Part shown: positions 1-7,030 of the stretch, piece by piece
Layout: every line of letters begins with the position of its first letter
Position numbering within the stretch: position 1 is the first letter of the stretch
Assembly (NCBI RefSeq): GCF_021596945.1
Contig: NZ_CP063779.1
Location: forward strand, 1,649,592 to 1,713,591
Reading direction: 5' to 3'
DNA length: 64,000 bases
Source of the DNA: Mongoliitalea daihaiensis
GTDB taxonomy: Bacteria; Bacteroidota; Bacteroidia; Cytophagales; Cyclobacteriaceae
The notes under the pieces: generated by a model
What the model saw: only the letters and a program-made list of their open reading frames with translations
What the model was told of the DNA's origin: nothing
The model's database searches: none
Position numbers and translations under genes: made by a program

Positions 1-205
1 TTTTTTCACAGATGCTAACCAACATCCTATTTTATTTACAGAAAAAGAAAGTCCTATTGCCCCTTATACCCCCCTGCTATTTTCAAATACAGATTCTATT
101 CAGGTTACTGTTCCAGAAAGAGCTTACGGTAATTTGCTTTTAATTTCTATAGACCCAACTGGGGAAGGAATTGAAAGGTTTAATATCACAATTAGGTACA
201 GATGA
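1..205 (+). CDS. C-terminal end of an unidentified protein (partial)
   Basis: The frame starting at base 2 is open from the window edge to a TGA at 203-205. It gives about 67 residues rich in Ile, Thr and Ser, ending in FNITIRYR. No start is visible because the gene begins outside the window. I do not recognise the family. The extracellular-looking composition and the gliding-type remnant just downstream suggest a secreted protein, or an earlier part of the same broken gene in another frame. That link is inference only. Confidence 0.45.
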   Translation, partial: FFTDANQHPILFTEKESPIAPYTPLLFSNTDSIQVTVPERAYGNLLLISIDPTGEGIERFNITIRYR

Positions 206-254
206 ATTAATTATTTATATACTAACCTAAATTATTATGTTAACAGTTACATGA

Positions 255-830
255 AGTGCTATAAATGTAGCACCAAATAATTGTCAACCACGAGTAATAA
301 CCGCCAGTGTTTCTGGCGGTTCTGGGAATTACCAGTATTTTTGGAGTTCAAATCCGCCCTCTTCTACTAATTTGGGAAATGGGAATTCAATTAATGTATC
401 TCCAGGTACCCTAACAACATATTCCTGTGCTGTAATTGATGTAACCGGTAACGTGTTTGGGACTGCATCCATTCCAATTGCTCCTATTCTTCAAGGTGCG
501 TTTGATGTTTTTATTCCTAATGCCTTCACTCCAAATAATGATGGAATCAATGATACATGGATTGTTGTGACAAGTGCTCGTGGCACCGGGCCTATAAATG
601 CATACCGTTACGAGTTAAATATTGTAAACCGATGGGGTGCTTCTGTTTTTTCTAGAAATGAAACTATAAGCACCGGAACAACTGGAATTATTGGGGGATA
701 AATATCTTGGAATGGTAGGGTTAATGGAACAGGGGCATTGGTGCCTACAGGAACTTATAATTATTCCTTAAGATTAATAAACTGCAATTTTAATCAGCTT
801 TTTAATGGGACAATTCAAGTTATTTACTAA
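255..830 (+). pseudogene. Broken gliding-motility/T9SS C-terminal domain protein
   Basis: The frame is open from 255, just after a TGA, with no plausible start codon. It reads an Ig/PKD-like segment (INVAPNNCQP, SGGSGNYQYFWSS) and then a typical gliding-motility-associated C-terminal domain: FIPNAFTPNNDGINDTW, NIVNRWG, and, after an in-frame TAA at 699-701, ISWNGRVNGTGALVPTGTY with a final stop at 828-830. The nonsense codon sits inside the conserved domain, in the short stretch before WNG. Such domains direct export by the type IX system. With neither an intact N-terminus nor an intact C-terminal signal, this is probably a decayed adhesin or SprB-like gene. A sequencing error at 699 is possible. 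Confidence 0.7.
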
Positions 831-832
831 TT

Positions 833-880
833 AAATTCTACGGGAAAGAAGATTTATTTTCCGTAGAATTTGATTTTTTT
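833..880 (+). terminator. Rho-independent terminator
   Basis: Arms AAATTCTACGGGAAA (833-847) and TTTTCCGTAGAATTT (857-871) form a hairpin of about 14 bp with one G-U pair, followed by a T-rich run. It lies 3 nt after the final stop of the broken gliding-type gene. Confidence 0.85.
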
Positions 881-1032
881 CCGTCTTTTACTCAAATAAA
901 TAAGAAAAAAGTTTTCCTTTTTCTATAAAAATTATTTTGTCGGGCGCTCCTGCTCCTGCGTGGCTGTTCCGCACGCGCTACCGCCATTTGTGTGCATTCA
1001 GTAAAGAAATATTTTTTCCCCTTACAGCTTTT
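881..1032. other. Intergenic spacer with a GC-rich patch
   Basis: No coding sequence is seen. An AT-rich stretch is interrupted at about 940-990 by a GC-rich segment (gggcgctcctgctcctgcg and following) whose composition differs from its surroundings. It may be a scrap of a dispersed repeat or of imported DNA. Confidence 0.4.
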
Positions 1033-1296
1033 TTAATTGCCAAGGCTTTGATCAGCTACTGCTAAATCATAAGATGTCTGTAGTCTTACCCAAAGCTTTG
1101 CTGAACCGCCAAATACAGTCTCAATTATAGGTGCTACATTGGGTGTAACACCTGCTTTACCGTTCAATATATTGGACAATGTTGGACGGGTCAAATCCAA
1201 GAGTTCAGCAGCTTTTCCGATAGTCAAATTCCTACCTTCAACAATTTCCATTTTAAGTATTTCCCCAGGATGGGAAAGTTTCATTTTTCTTTTCAT
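1033..1296 (-). CDS. higA: HigA-type antitoxin, second copy
   Basis: The 87-residue protein has the HigA-family XRE layout. It starts with the SHPGEILKMEI motif, then a helix-turn-helix (TIGKAAELLDLTRPTLSNIL, about residues 25-45), then the GVTPNVAPIIETVFGG segment typical of this family. HigA binds its cognate HigB and represses the operon promoter. The gene lies 19 nt after another higA on the same strand and is last in a higB-higA-higA order. No second toxin is present, so it may be a duplicated or orphan antitoxin, or a second DNA-binding regulator. Family call is firm; its role is inference. Confidence 0.85.
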   Translation of the reverse strand: MKRKMKLSHPGEILKMEIVEGRNLTIGKAAELLDLTRPTLSNILNGKAGVTPNVAPIIETVFGGSAKLWVRLQTSYDLAVADQSLGN

Positions 1297-1315
1297 ATTA
1301 ATGAGTATCCATTTT

Positions 1316-1618
1316 TCAAATTGCCCTCTCGAATTTTTTCAGTTTTGGCTTATTTCGGTTATATTCTTTCAAAGCCATAGCCATATCATACTTGTTCTGC
1401 ATTCGAGTCCACATGTCCGCATTGCCCCCAAATACTTCTTGTATTCTGAGTGCAATATTCGGAGAAATACCGCTTTTCTCATTTACGATTTTAGATACCG
1501 TAAGCCTGGACACCTGTAGAAGATCTGCGACCTCTCCAATCTTAAGCTTATTGGGTTTAATAATTTGTTCCAGGAAGGTTCTCCCTGGGTGAATGTAGGT
1601 TGATAAATGCCTTTCCAT
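1316..1618 (-). CDS. higA: HigA-type antitoxin
   Basis: This 100-residue XRE-family protein begins with the HPGRTFLEQIIKPN motif, followed by a helix-turn-helix (KIGEVADLLQVSRLTVSKIV) and GISPNIALRIQEVFGG. It ends with a basic tail. It follows higB by 11 nt in the toxin-first order that is usual for higBA. It should neutralise HigB by binding it and should autorepress the operon. It is clearly paralogous to the downstream copy but quite diverged, so the pair is not a recent duplication. Confidence 0.9.
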   Translation of the reverse strand: MERHLSTYIHPGRTFLEQIIKPNKLKIGEVADLLQVSRLTVSKIVNEKSGISPNIALRIQEVFGGNADMWTRMQNKYDMAMALKEYNRNKPKLKKFERAI

Positions 1619-1629
1619 TTGTTTCTTGT

Positions 1630-1920
1630 TTAGTGATAGTCTTCTAAATCCAAATCGTATGCTGATCCAGTTTCATTGTCAAAATTGAAAGTAATGCGCC
1701 AGTTTCCTGAAACTTCCAAAGACCAGTCTCCCTTTCTATTTCCTTTTAAGGGATGTGGCCTTAATTCAGGGAAAGGGTAAAGGTCATCTGGAACCTTATC
1801 GATACTATCGATGATATCCATTATCGTTTCAATCTTCCTTACCATTGTTGATGGGAGTTTACTTTTATCGCCCTTGACCCAATAGTTTTTTAAGGCTTTG
1901 TGTTTAATACTTTTAATCAT
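1630..1920 (-). CDS. higB: HigB/RelE-family toxin
   Basis: The ATG at 1918-1920 is chosen because family members start with MIKSxKHKALKxYW; an upstream extension of 22 residues reads as non-conserved intergenic sequence. The 96-residue product has the HigB hallmarks: a HKALKNYW start, the PLKGNRKGDWSLEVSGNWR stretch and a C-terminal DLEDYH. HigB toxins are ribosome-dependent mRNA endonucleases that act in the cytoplasm. The gene leads the operon with two higA copies behind it. All the conserved segments I expect are present, so it looks intact. Confidence 0.9.
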   Translation of the reverse strand: MIKSIKHKALKNYWVKGDKSKLPSTMVRKIETIMDIIDSIDKVPDDLYPFPELRPHPLKGNRKGDWSLEVSGNWRITFNFDNETGSAYDLDLEDYH

Positions 1921-2159
1921 AGGGCTATTGTATAGTGTAAATATACAGTATTCAAAAATTAAATACAAGTCTTTTATTGCTATCATGTTAACGGCTGATC
2001 AGGGCTGGCCACGGACCGACTTACTAACAAAATGCTATCACAAAGTTCAGCTGCAGAAGATCCTGGACAAAATAAATGCTATCAAAAATTGGTACTCGAG
2101 TTGATTGGCCACAAAAAAACCGCTATCATTTTATCGGTTCAACTCATCTTTTATTTTTA

Positions 2160-2197
2160 AATCACTAGTGTCCGACTAAAGTCGGCCATTAGTGATT
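2160..2197. repeat. Two-part hairpin, possible element end
   Basis: Outer arms AATCACTA (2160-2167) and TAGTGATT (2190-2197) are perfect. Inner arms CCGAC (2172-2176) and GTCGG (2181-2185) enclose TAAA. There is no T run, so it is not an obvious terminator. It separates the toxin-antitoxin operon from the RHS array and could be a remnant of a mobile element. The 1990-2160 spacer shows nothing else I can support. Confidence 0.5.
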
Positions 2198-2340
2198 CTA
2201 TATATGTTATACCCTCAGGTGTATTGTTGATTTGCTTACTTTCTCCCTTTGTTTATAGAGATTGGTTCAGAAAGTATTGGTTAATAGTTGTAATAATAGC
2301 TGCAATATTTGCTCTCCCTTTCTATATTGCATTTGGGTAA
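2161..2340 (+). pseudogene. Membrane-helix remnant before the RHS array
   Basis: The frame is open from 2161 to a TAA at 2338-2340 and has no ATG. The end encodes a hydrophobic stretch (YWLIVVIIAAIFALPFYIAF) next to VYRDWFRK, suggesting one or two transmembrane helices. It sits directly before the RHS-core sequence, where the immunity gene of an upstream RHS cassette would be expected. I read it tentatively as the tail of such a gene. Sequence evidence is weak. Confidence 0.3.
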
Positions 2341-2357
2341 ATTGCCAAGGAGTATAG

Positions 2358-3268
2358 CGTTATCTGTATAATGGTGGAAGTCTTTTGATTGATGATATGA
2401 ATTTGGGCATGTATTCGACTCCCAACAGGTTGTATGATCCAACGATCGGCAGATTCCAGGGAATGGATAAACTTTCCGATATGTTCACATCCGTGAGTCC
2501 GATGATATTTGGATTTAATAATCCTTTGAAATTCAAAGACCCTACAGGACTTTCTGGCGATTGTGATGGATGTGTGGAACTTCAAGAAGTAGTAGTACGT
2601 GGAACAAGACTTCCTGAAACTGTCCCTAATTATTCTGCTCTGCTGAACCAATTAACCAAAAGAAGCAATCCAGTATTTAGGAACTTAGGTCATATGGTAC
2701 AGAAGTATGGACTAGGTCAGGCCAATCAAATGATTCATAGAGGGAGCATACTTCATTACAGTCCAGGCGAAGCCCTACAATCCAGAAATTCGGGCTATCT
2801 GGATGGAATCCGTGCCATGGTGTCTTTTGGAATCACTGGAAGCATAGTGGCAGCGGCTGCTAATCCGATGTTGATAGAGACTTTGGCTCCGATAATGGCA
2901 AGCAAGACAGGAATAGATATGACAGTAGAAGCCACATGGCAGGCGGGTAACAGTCTTCTTTTTAATGGGAATTTATCCCAATGGATTTTGCGGATATTGG
3001 CTTTGCGGCATTTAGTAAATTTGGTTTTGTAGGTATGGCGTTGTTTGATTATACAGCTTCTGGGGAATATAGATATGTAGGTGGACCAAATAAAACACTA
3101 GGACAGGGTGCTGTTGATTTATCAATAGGAGGCTTTAATAGCACCCTTACTGGAGCTATGAAATCAGCAAACGTGGAAAAGAGTGTAATTCACCTTTTCA
3201 ACAATGTTAACAATCCATTAAGAATGACTGTCGGTACAGGAATTAAAGAAGGAATAAAAGATGAGTGA
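2358..3268 (+). pseudogene. RHS core end plus C-terminal tip, cassette 1, frameshifted
   Basis: The sequence opens in mid-protein with RYLYNGG, then MNLGMYSTPNRLYDPTIG and FNNPLKFKDPTGL, which match the end of the RHS repeat-associated core (YDPxxGRF...NNPxxxxDPxG). About 240 residues of variable tip follow. The tip contains a Gly/Ala-rich hydrophobic stretch (TGSIVAAAANPMLIETLAP) and ends ...GTGIKEGIKDE. A 1-nt deletion near 2980 shifts the frame: CAATGGAT here against CAAATGGAT in cassette 3. After it, DFADIGFAAFSKFGFVGMA resumes in the new frame. The stop overlaps the next ATG by 8 nt. Toxin activity is inferred from architecture; no nuclease motif is recognised. Confidence 0.75.
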
Positions 3269-3677
3269 TAAGAAGGAGTTGTTTTTAGTTATATTAGTAG
3301 GCTTTATTGGTGTAATACTTTGGAATATCTATTATAATTCCTATGAGAAGATATATACAATAGGGACTGTGACTGGTACCCAAACTGGGAAATCATCGGG
3401 AACCTCAGTAGTATATGAATTTAATTATAATGGAAGAAAATATTCAGGATTAACTGGTAAGGGTTATTATTCAGCAAAAAAAGGAGATAAATTTATTGTT
3501 GAATTTGGAAAGAAAAAACAATCTATTTCTTCAATCCTTTTATATTATCCCGTTCCCGATTCATTGGAAATAGGAGTTCCTGAATCAGGTTGGACAGAAA
3601 TTCCTAAAGAAATAAAAAAGCATAGATTGAAAATAAAGGGAGATTTTGGATTAAGGGAATACTTTCACAAGGATTAA
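3261..3677 (+). CDS. Putative RHS immunity protein 1 (138 aa, one membrane helix)
   Basis: The protein has a short polar N-terminus, one transmembrane helix at about residues 8-24 (LVILVGFIGVILWNIYY), and a soluble domain with a GTSVVYEFNYNGRKYSG strand pattern, resembling single-helix DUF3592-like proteins. Its ATG overlaps the stop of the tip gene (ATGAGTGA), implying translational coupling. Two further 138-residue paralogs lie downstream, each behind its own piece of the same tip. Such a one-to-one pairing is typical of toxin-immunity modules. A membrane-anchored immunity protein would fit a toxin that attacks the envelope. Function is inferred from context. Confidence 0.75.
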   Translation: MSDKKELFLVILVGFIGVILWNIYYNSYEKIYTIGTVTGTQTGKSSGTSVVYEFNYNGRKYSGLTGKGYYSAKKGDKFIVEFGKKKQSISSILLYYPVPDSLEIGVPESGWTEIPKEIKKHRLKIKGDFGLREYFHKD

Positions 3678-3695
3678 ATCACAATGAGATAGCAA

Positions 3696-3755
3696 AATAG
3701 CCCATTTAGAAATACAGTAGGTACTGGCATAAAGGAGGGAGTGAAAGATGAGTGA
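3696..3755 (+). pseudogene. 19-codon remnant of RHS tip, cassette 2
   Basis: The translation NSPFRNTVGTGIKEGVKDE followed by a stop matches the last 19 residues of cassette 1 (NNPLRMTVGTGIKEGIKDE) and cassette 3 (NSPLRNTIGTGIK...). Everything upstream of this tip end is missing. The stop overlaps the next immunity ATG by 8 nt, exactly as in cassette 1. Deletion or recombination therefore removed the toxin body but kept the immunity gene. Confidence 0.85.
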
Positions 3756-4164
3756 TAAACAAAAGCTTTTTTTAGGGTTTTTCTTGGGGTTAATGGCTTT
3801 TATGATTTGGAACTTGTATTATGATTCTTACGACAAGTTGTATACAGTAGGTATAGTTGAAAAAAAACAAACAGGATTGAAATCGGGTACTTTGGCTAAA
3901 TTCAGCTATCCATATCAAGGCCGTAAATATGAAGGCGGAACAGGTATTGGGGACTATAAAATAAGGATAGGTGATAGATATATTGTCGAATTTGCAAAAG
4001 ATAAAGTGGATTTGTCCAAAGCTTTATTTTATTATCCCATACCAGATTCTGTTAGGGTTGAAATCCCTTTGGATGGGTGGAAGGAAGTTCCTCCCGAACT
4101 TAAACTTTATCGGAGGAAGAGGACGGAACTATTCGGATTGTATGATATTGTCTTCAAAAACTAA
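3748..4164 (+). CDS. Putative RHS immunity protein 2 (138 aa)
   Basis: This paralog of the first immunity protein has the same length and layout: MSDKQKLFLGFFLGLMAFMI membrane helix, NLYYDSYDKLYTVG junction, GTLAKFSYPYQGRKYEGG strand segment, and a YYPIPDS motif near residue 95. It has no complete partner tip; only a 19-codon end lies before it. Orphan immunity genes of this kind are known from RHS and CDI loci, where they may protect against neighbours that still carry the toxin. The reading frame is intact, which suggests selection or recent origin. Confidence 0.75.
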   Translation: MSDKQKLFLGFFLGLMAFMIWNLYYDSYDKLYTVGIVEKKQTGLKSGTLAKFSYPYQGRKYEGGTGIGDYKIRIGDRYIVEFAKDKVDLSKALFYYPIPDSVRVEIPLDGWKEVPPELKLYRRKRTELFGLYDIVFKN

Positions 4165-4166
4165 AG

Positions 4167-4715
4167 TGGATTTATTCCCATCAAGGTAGGAATCTACATT
4201 ATAATCAGGCAATGGCCGCACAAAACACAGAATTTCTTGACGGCATCCGGGCAATGATGAAATATGGAGTTACGGGAAGCATGCTGGTTGCTGCTGCAAG
4301 TCCGATGTTGATAGAGACTTTGGCTCCGATAATGGCAAGCAAGACAGGAGTAGATATGACAATAGAAGCCACATGGCAGGCAGGAAACAGCCTTCTTTTC
4401 AATGGGAACTTTTCACAAATGGATTTGGCGGATATTGGGTTTGCGGGATTGTTTGGGAAATCAGGATATGTTGCCATGGCCATGTTTGACTATACTCCGC
4501 AGAATGGTCTTACAACTATAGGATTTGGGAAAAGCGAGGCGAAATTTGCTACTGATATGTTGATAGGTCGGTTTAATCGGTGGCATTTAAACAAAATGGA
4601 TAATGCAGGCATTGATCAGTCAGTTATTAAATTTTTTAACAATATCAATAGTCCGTTACGAAATACTATAGGAACAGGAATCAAACAAGCACTAAAAAAT
4701 GAAGGAGAAAAATAA
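4167..4715 (+). pseudogene. Orphan RHS C-terminal tip, cassette 3 (N-terminally truncated)
   Basis: Homology to cassette 1 begins at HQGRNLHYN, 3 nt after the stop of immunity gene 2, and runs to the natural end. The frame is uninterrupted (GVTGSMLVAAASPMLIETLA, ASKTGVDMTIEATWQAGNS, MDLADIGFAGLFGKSGYVAM), so this copy shows the unshifted reading. It lacks the RHS core and the delivery part. The first ATG, at 4212, would give 167 residues if translated. The end overlaps the next gene by 17 nt. It is an orphan tip, a possible reservoir for recombination onto a full RHS gene elsewhere. Confidence 0.7.
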
Positions 4716-5115
4716 AATACTACTATCCATTTTACTTGGTTTTGTTGGTTTTTTTCTATGGAACCTTTATTATGATTCGTATGAAAAGTTATACACTGTT
4801 GGAGAAGTCATAGGGAAAAGTTCTGGATTAAAGTCGGGGACATCTGTTCAATTTCAATTTATGCACAATGGAAAACGAATAGAAGGGTCAAGTTGGCAAG
4901 GTTCTTACGCCTCAAAAAAAGGAACTAGATTTATTGTTGAATTTGGTAAAGAAAAGGTTTCTGTTTCATCAATTCTTCTTTATTATCCTATCCCTAATTC
5001 TTTAGAAATAGAAATTCCAATAAGTGGGTGGCTTGAAATCCCTGATGAAATTAAAAAGCAAAGGTTAAAAAGAAAGGAGATTTTTGGCTTAATGGAACAT
5101 TTCCATAAAGACTGA
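4699..5115 (+). CDS. Putative RHS immunity protein 3 (138 aa)
   Basis: This third paralog has an N-terminal membrane helix (ILLSILLGFVGFFLWNLYY), then DSYEKLYTVGEV, then a strand-rich domain with FIVEFGKEKVSVSSILLYYP and the C-terminal GLMEHFHKD shared with paralog 1. It starts inside the end of the cassette 3 tip (17-nt overlap), as expected for a coupled toxin-immunity pair. The three paralogs keep the membrane anchor and YYPxPxS segment and differ mainly in the middle, so each may be specific for its own tip variant. Specificity is inference. Confidence 0.75.
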   Translation: MKEKNKILLSILLGFVGFFLWNLYYDSYEKLYTVGEVIGKSSGLKSGTSVQFQFMHNGKRIEGSSWQGSYASKKGTRFIVEFGKEKVSVSSILLYYPIPNSLEIEIPISGWLEIPDEIKKQRLKRKEIFGLMEHFHKD

Positions 5116-5168
5116 TCAGTCCTTTATTAGTAGAAAAAGCATGTTTTATTTAAAGTGTGTCAGGTTGA

Positions 5169-5270
5169 ATGATACCAGTAGCTGCCTCAGCTTATGCTTC
5201 TTTGCTAAGCTGTCTTTCCAAAAGAAGCAACCCGGTGAATAGGAGCGTAGGTCATACGCCAACGTGCTAA
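5169..5270 (+). pseudogene. Fourth RHS linker scrap
   Basis: The 33-residue reading MIPVAASAYASLLSCLSKRS followed by NPVNRSVGHTPTC aligns with the linker of cassette 1 just before its tip (LPETVPNYSALLNQLTKRSN, PVFRNLGHMV). The conserved block is KRSNPVxRxxGH. It breaks off before the tip and has no following immunity gene. It marks a further, almost erased cassette. Confidence 0.6.
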
Positions 5271-5291
5271 AATATTCGTAAAATGTCACTG

Positions 5292-5377
5292 AAATCGAGT
5301 CTATTCTCTCGTTTCTCGCCTCTAAAAATAGGATCTTCAGTTCTTCGGAAAATCGAGTCTATTCTCTCGTTTCTCGC
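5292..5377. repeat. Direct repeat pair of a dispersed intergenic repeat
   Basis: The 28-bp sequence AAATCGAGTCTATTCTCTCG plus TTTCTCGC occurs at 5292-5319 and 5350-5377. A related copy lies inverted at 52838-52863. It is probably a lineage-specific intergenic repeat. Confidence 0.7.
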
Positions 5378-5397
5378 TTCTTAAAGTCTAAAAAAAG

Positions 5398-5472
5398 TGG
5401 AACTTGAGGGATTCGAACCCACGACCTCTGCCCTGTCAAGGCAGCGCTCTAAACCAACTGAGCTAAAGTTCC
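5398..5472 (-). tRNA. tRNA-Val (GAC)
   Basis: The reverse strand folds as a 75-nt cloverleaf. Acceptor GGAACTT pairs with AAGTTCC, the D-arm is GCTC..GAGC, the anticodon stem is CTGCC/GGCAG with loop TTGACAG (anticodon GAC), and the T-arm is GTGGG-TTCGAAT-CCCTC. The discriminator is A and CCA is not encoded. It borders the RHS array, a position where tRNA genes often flank accessory DNA. Confidence 0.95.
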
Positions 5473-5624
5473 TTTACTGCCCCTAAATACGGTAAAGCGG
5501 AGAACATTTGCAAAAACTTTTTGACTAGGGTTTTTGACCTTTGGTGTAATTCAGGAGTAAATGAATAGGAATGAGGAAGTAAAGTCAGCTGGAATTTTTT
5601 ATTTTTCTGAAAAACCACACAATC

Positions 5625-6890
5625 ATGAAACTTAACCGAAGATCATTTGTCAAATGGGTATCCCTCACTCCGGCATTAGCCTTGCCTGCTTTTGCCTGCT
5701 CCACTTCTGTAAATCAGGATTTACCTCCACCATCCAGTGTCATTCAACCCTTGAATTTGGCGATTCAGCCTATCAGCAGAGAGGAGCGCTTGTCCAGAAT
5801 AGCCAAGGCTCAGCAGTTGATGCAAGAGCAAAAAATCGATGCACTTTTCCTAGAACCAGGAACTAGCATGAAGTACTTCTTGGATTTTGATTTCTTCCTT
5901 TCCGAGCGCATGGTTGCTGCGGTTATTCCTGCAAAAGGGGATATTTCCTATATCTGTCCAGGTTTTGAGCGGGATAAAGTGGAGGAGTTGGTGAAGTTTG
6001 GGAATCAGGTCTTGACATGGGAGGAACATGAAAGTCCCTATGCGCTGACCGCAAAATTGTTAAAGGATTTAGGTACCCCCAATCAAAAAATTGCCATGGA
6101 GGAACGCTGCCGCTTTTTCCTGTATGAAGGGATCAAAAACGAAACAGCCCGACTCAATTTTGTCAATGGGGATGGAGTGACGGCAGGCTGTCGCATGTAC
6201 AAGTCCCCAGCGGAAATTGCCTTGATGCAAGCTGCAAATACCGCTACTATTGAAGCCTACAAAATCTTGTTTGATTCTTTGGAAGAGGGGATGAATCAAT
6301 ATGACTTCCGGGATATTGCAGCAGATGCCCATAAGAAATTAGGCTTTAACGGTTCCATCGGGGCTAATTTTGGAGAGTGGTCAGCCTTCCCTCATGGCAG
6401 TAGCAAAACGCAGGTGCTCAAACCGGGAGCTATTATCCTTGCTGATGGTGGTTGTACAGTGGAGGGCTATAAATCCGATATCAGCAGAACCATTGTTTTT
6501 GGAGAGCACAATGACAGACAGAAGGAAGTGTGGGGCGTAGTAAAAGAAGCACAGACAGCGGCTTTTGAATTGGCCAAACAACCTGGTACGACCTGCGAGC
6601 AACTAGATGCAGCAGCACGAGCGGTTATCGATAGCGCAGGCTTCGGTCCGGATTACCGATATTTTTCCCATCGCTTAGGCCATGGAATTGGTATGGATGG
6701 GCATGAGTGGACCAATTTGGTGAGGGGAAATGATACTCCTCTTCAGGCAGGGATGTGTTTTAGCAATGAACCAGGTATCTATATCGTCGGGGAGTTTGGC
6801 GTACGCTTGGAAGATTGCTTTTATATGACCGAAAATGGGCCACAATATTTTACTCAGCCAAGTCCAGCCATCGATCAAGCATTTGCATAG
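5625..6890 (+). CDS. M24-family metallopeptidase (Xaa-Pro aminopeptidase-like), Tat signal
   Basis: The 421-residue protein opens with a twin-arginine signal (NRRSFVKW) and a hydrophobic stretch ending LPAFAC, so it is probably exported by Tat and possibly lipid-modified, although the lipobox is not ideal. The pita-bread domain has the five expected metal ligands: D274 and D285 (DGGCTVEGYKSDISRT), H353 (LGHGIG), E382 (NEPGIY) and E396 (RLED). These enzymes remove N-terminal residues next to proline and need two metal ions; Tat export suits a cofactor-loaded enzyme. The gene stands alone, with no operon partner within 130 nt downstream on a shared transcript that I can show. Substrate is unknown. 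Confidence 0.88.
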   Translation: MKLNRRSFVKWVSLTPALALPAFACSTSVNQDLPPPSSVIQPLNLAIQPISREERLSRIAKAQQLMQEQKIDALFLEPGTSMKYFLDFDFFLSERMVAAVIPAKGDISYICPGFERDKVEELVKFGNQVLTWEEHESPYALTAKLLKDLGTPNQKIAMEERCRFFLYEGIKNETARLNFVNGDGVTAGCRMYKSPAEIALMQAANTATIEAYKILFDSLEEGMNQYDFRDIAADAHKKLGFNGSIGANFGEWSAFPHGSSKTQVLKPGAIILADGGCTVEGYKSDISRTIVFGEHNDRQKEVWGVVKEAQTAAFELAKQPGTTCEQLDAAARAVIDSAGFGPDYRYFSHRLGHGIGMDGHEWTNLVRGNDTPLQAGMCFSNEPGIYIVGEFGVRLEDCFYMTENGPQYFTQPSPAIDQAFA

Positions 6891-6905
6891 AAAGGTTATT
6901 AAAAT

Positions 6906-6970
6906 TTCCCCACGAAGGCTCTGAGGTACAAAATAAGAAATCTCTTGGTGCCTTAGTGCATTCGTGGGAA
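6906..6970. repeat. Imperfect inverted repeat, about 65 bp
   Basis: The left arm (ttccccacgaaggctctgag) and right arm (ccttagtgcattcgtgggaa) are complementary with a few mismatches, closing a large hairpin around an A-rich loop. It follows the peptidase gene and may terminate it, but there is no clean T run. It looks like a dispersed palindromic element. Confidence 0.6.
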
Positions 6971-7003
6971 GCTTCTTTATGCAAACCTTCATTGTAAATT
7001 GAC

Positions 7004-7011
7004 TACCTTTG
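7004..7011 (+). promoter_or_regulatory. -7 promoter element TACCTTTG
   Basis: TACCTTTG matches the Bacteroidota consensus TAnnTTTG and ends 19 nt before the helicase ATG. I do not see a good -33 element at the expected spacing. Confidence 0.5.
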
Positions 7012-7030
7012 CATAAAAGTCAGTCAACGT

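Noticed and set aside
1139-1592. Plus-strand frames opposite the higA genes
   Set aside because: They are antisense shadows of well-supported HigA proteins and have no family features.
5292-5377. Direct repeats considered as a CRISPR array
   Set aside because: Only two copies with a 30-nt spacer, no dyad-symmetric repeat, no cas genes, and a related copy elsewhere in reverse; better read as a dispersed repeat.
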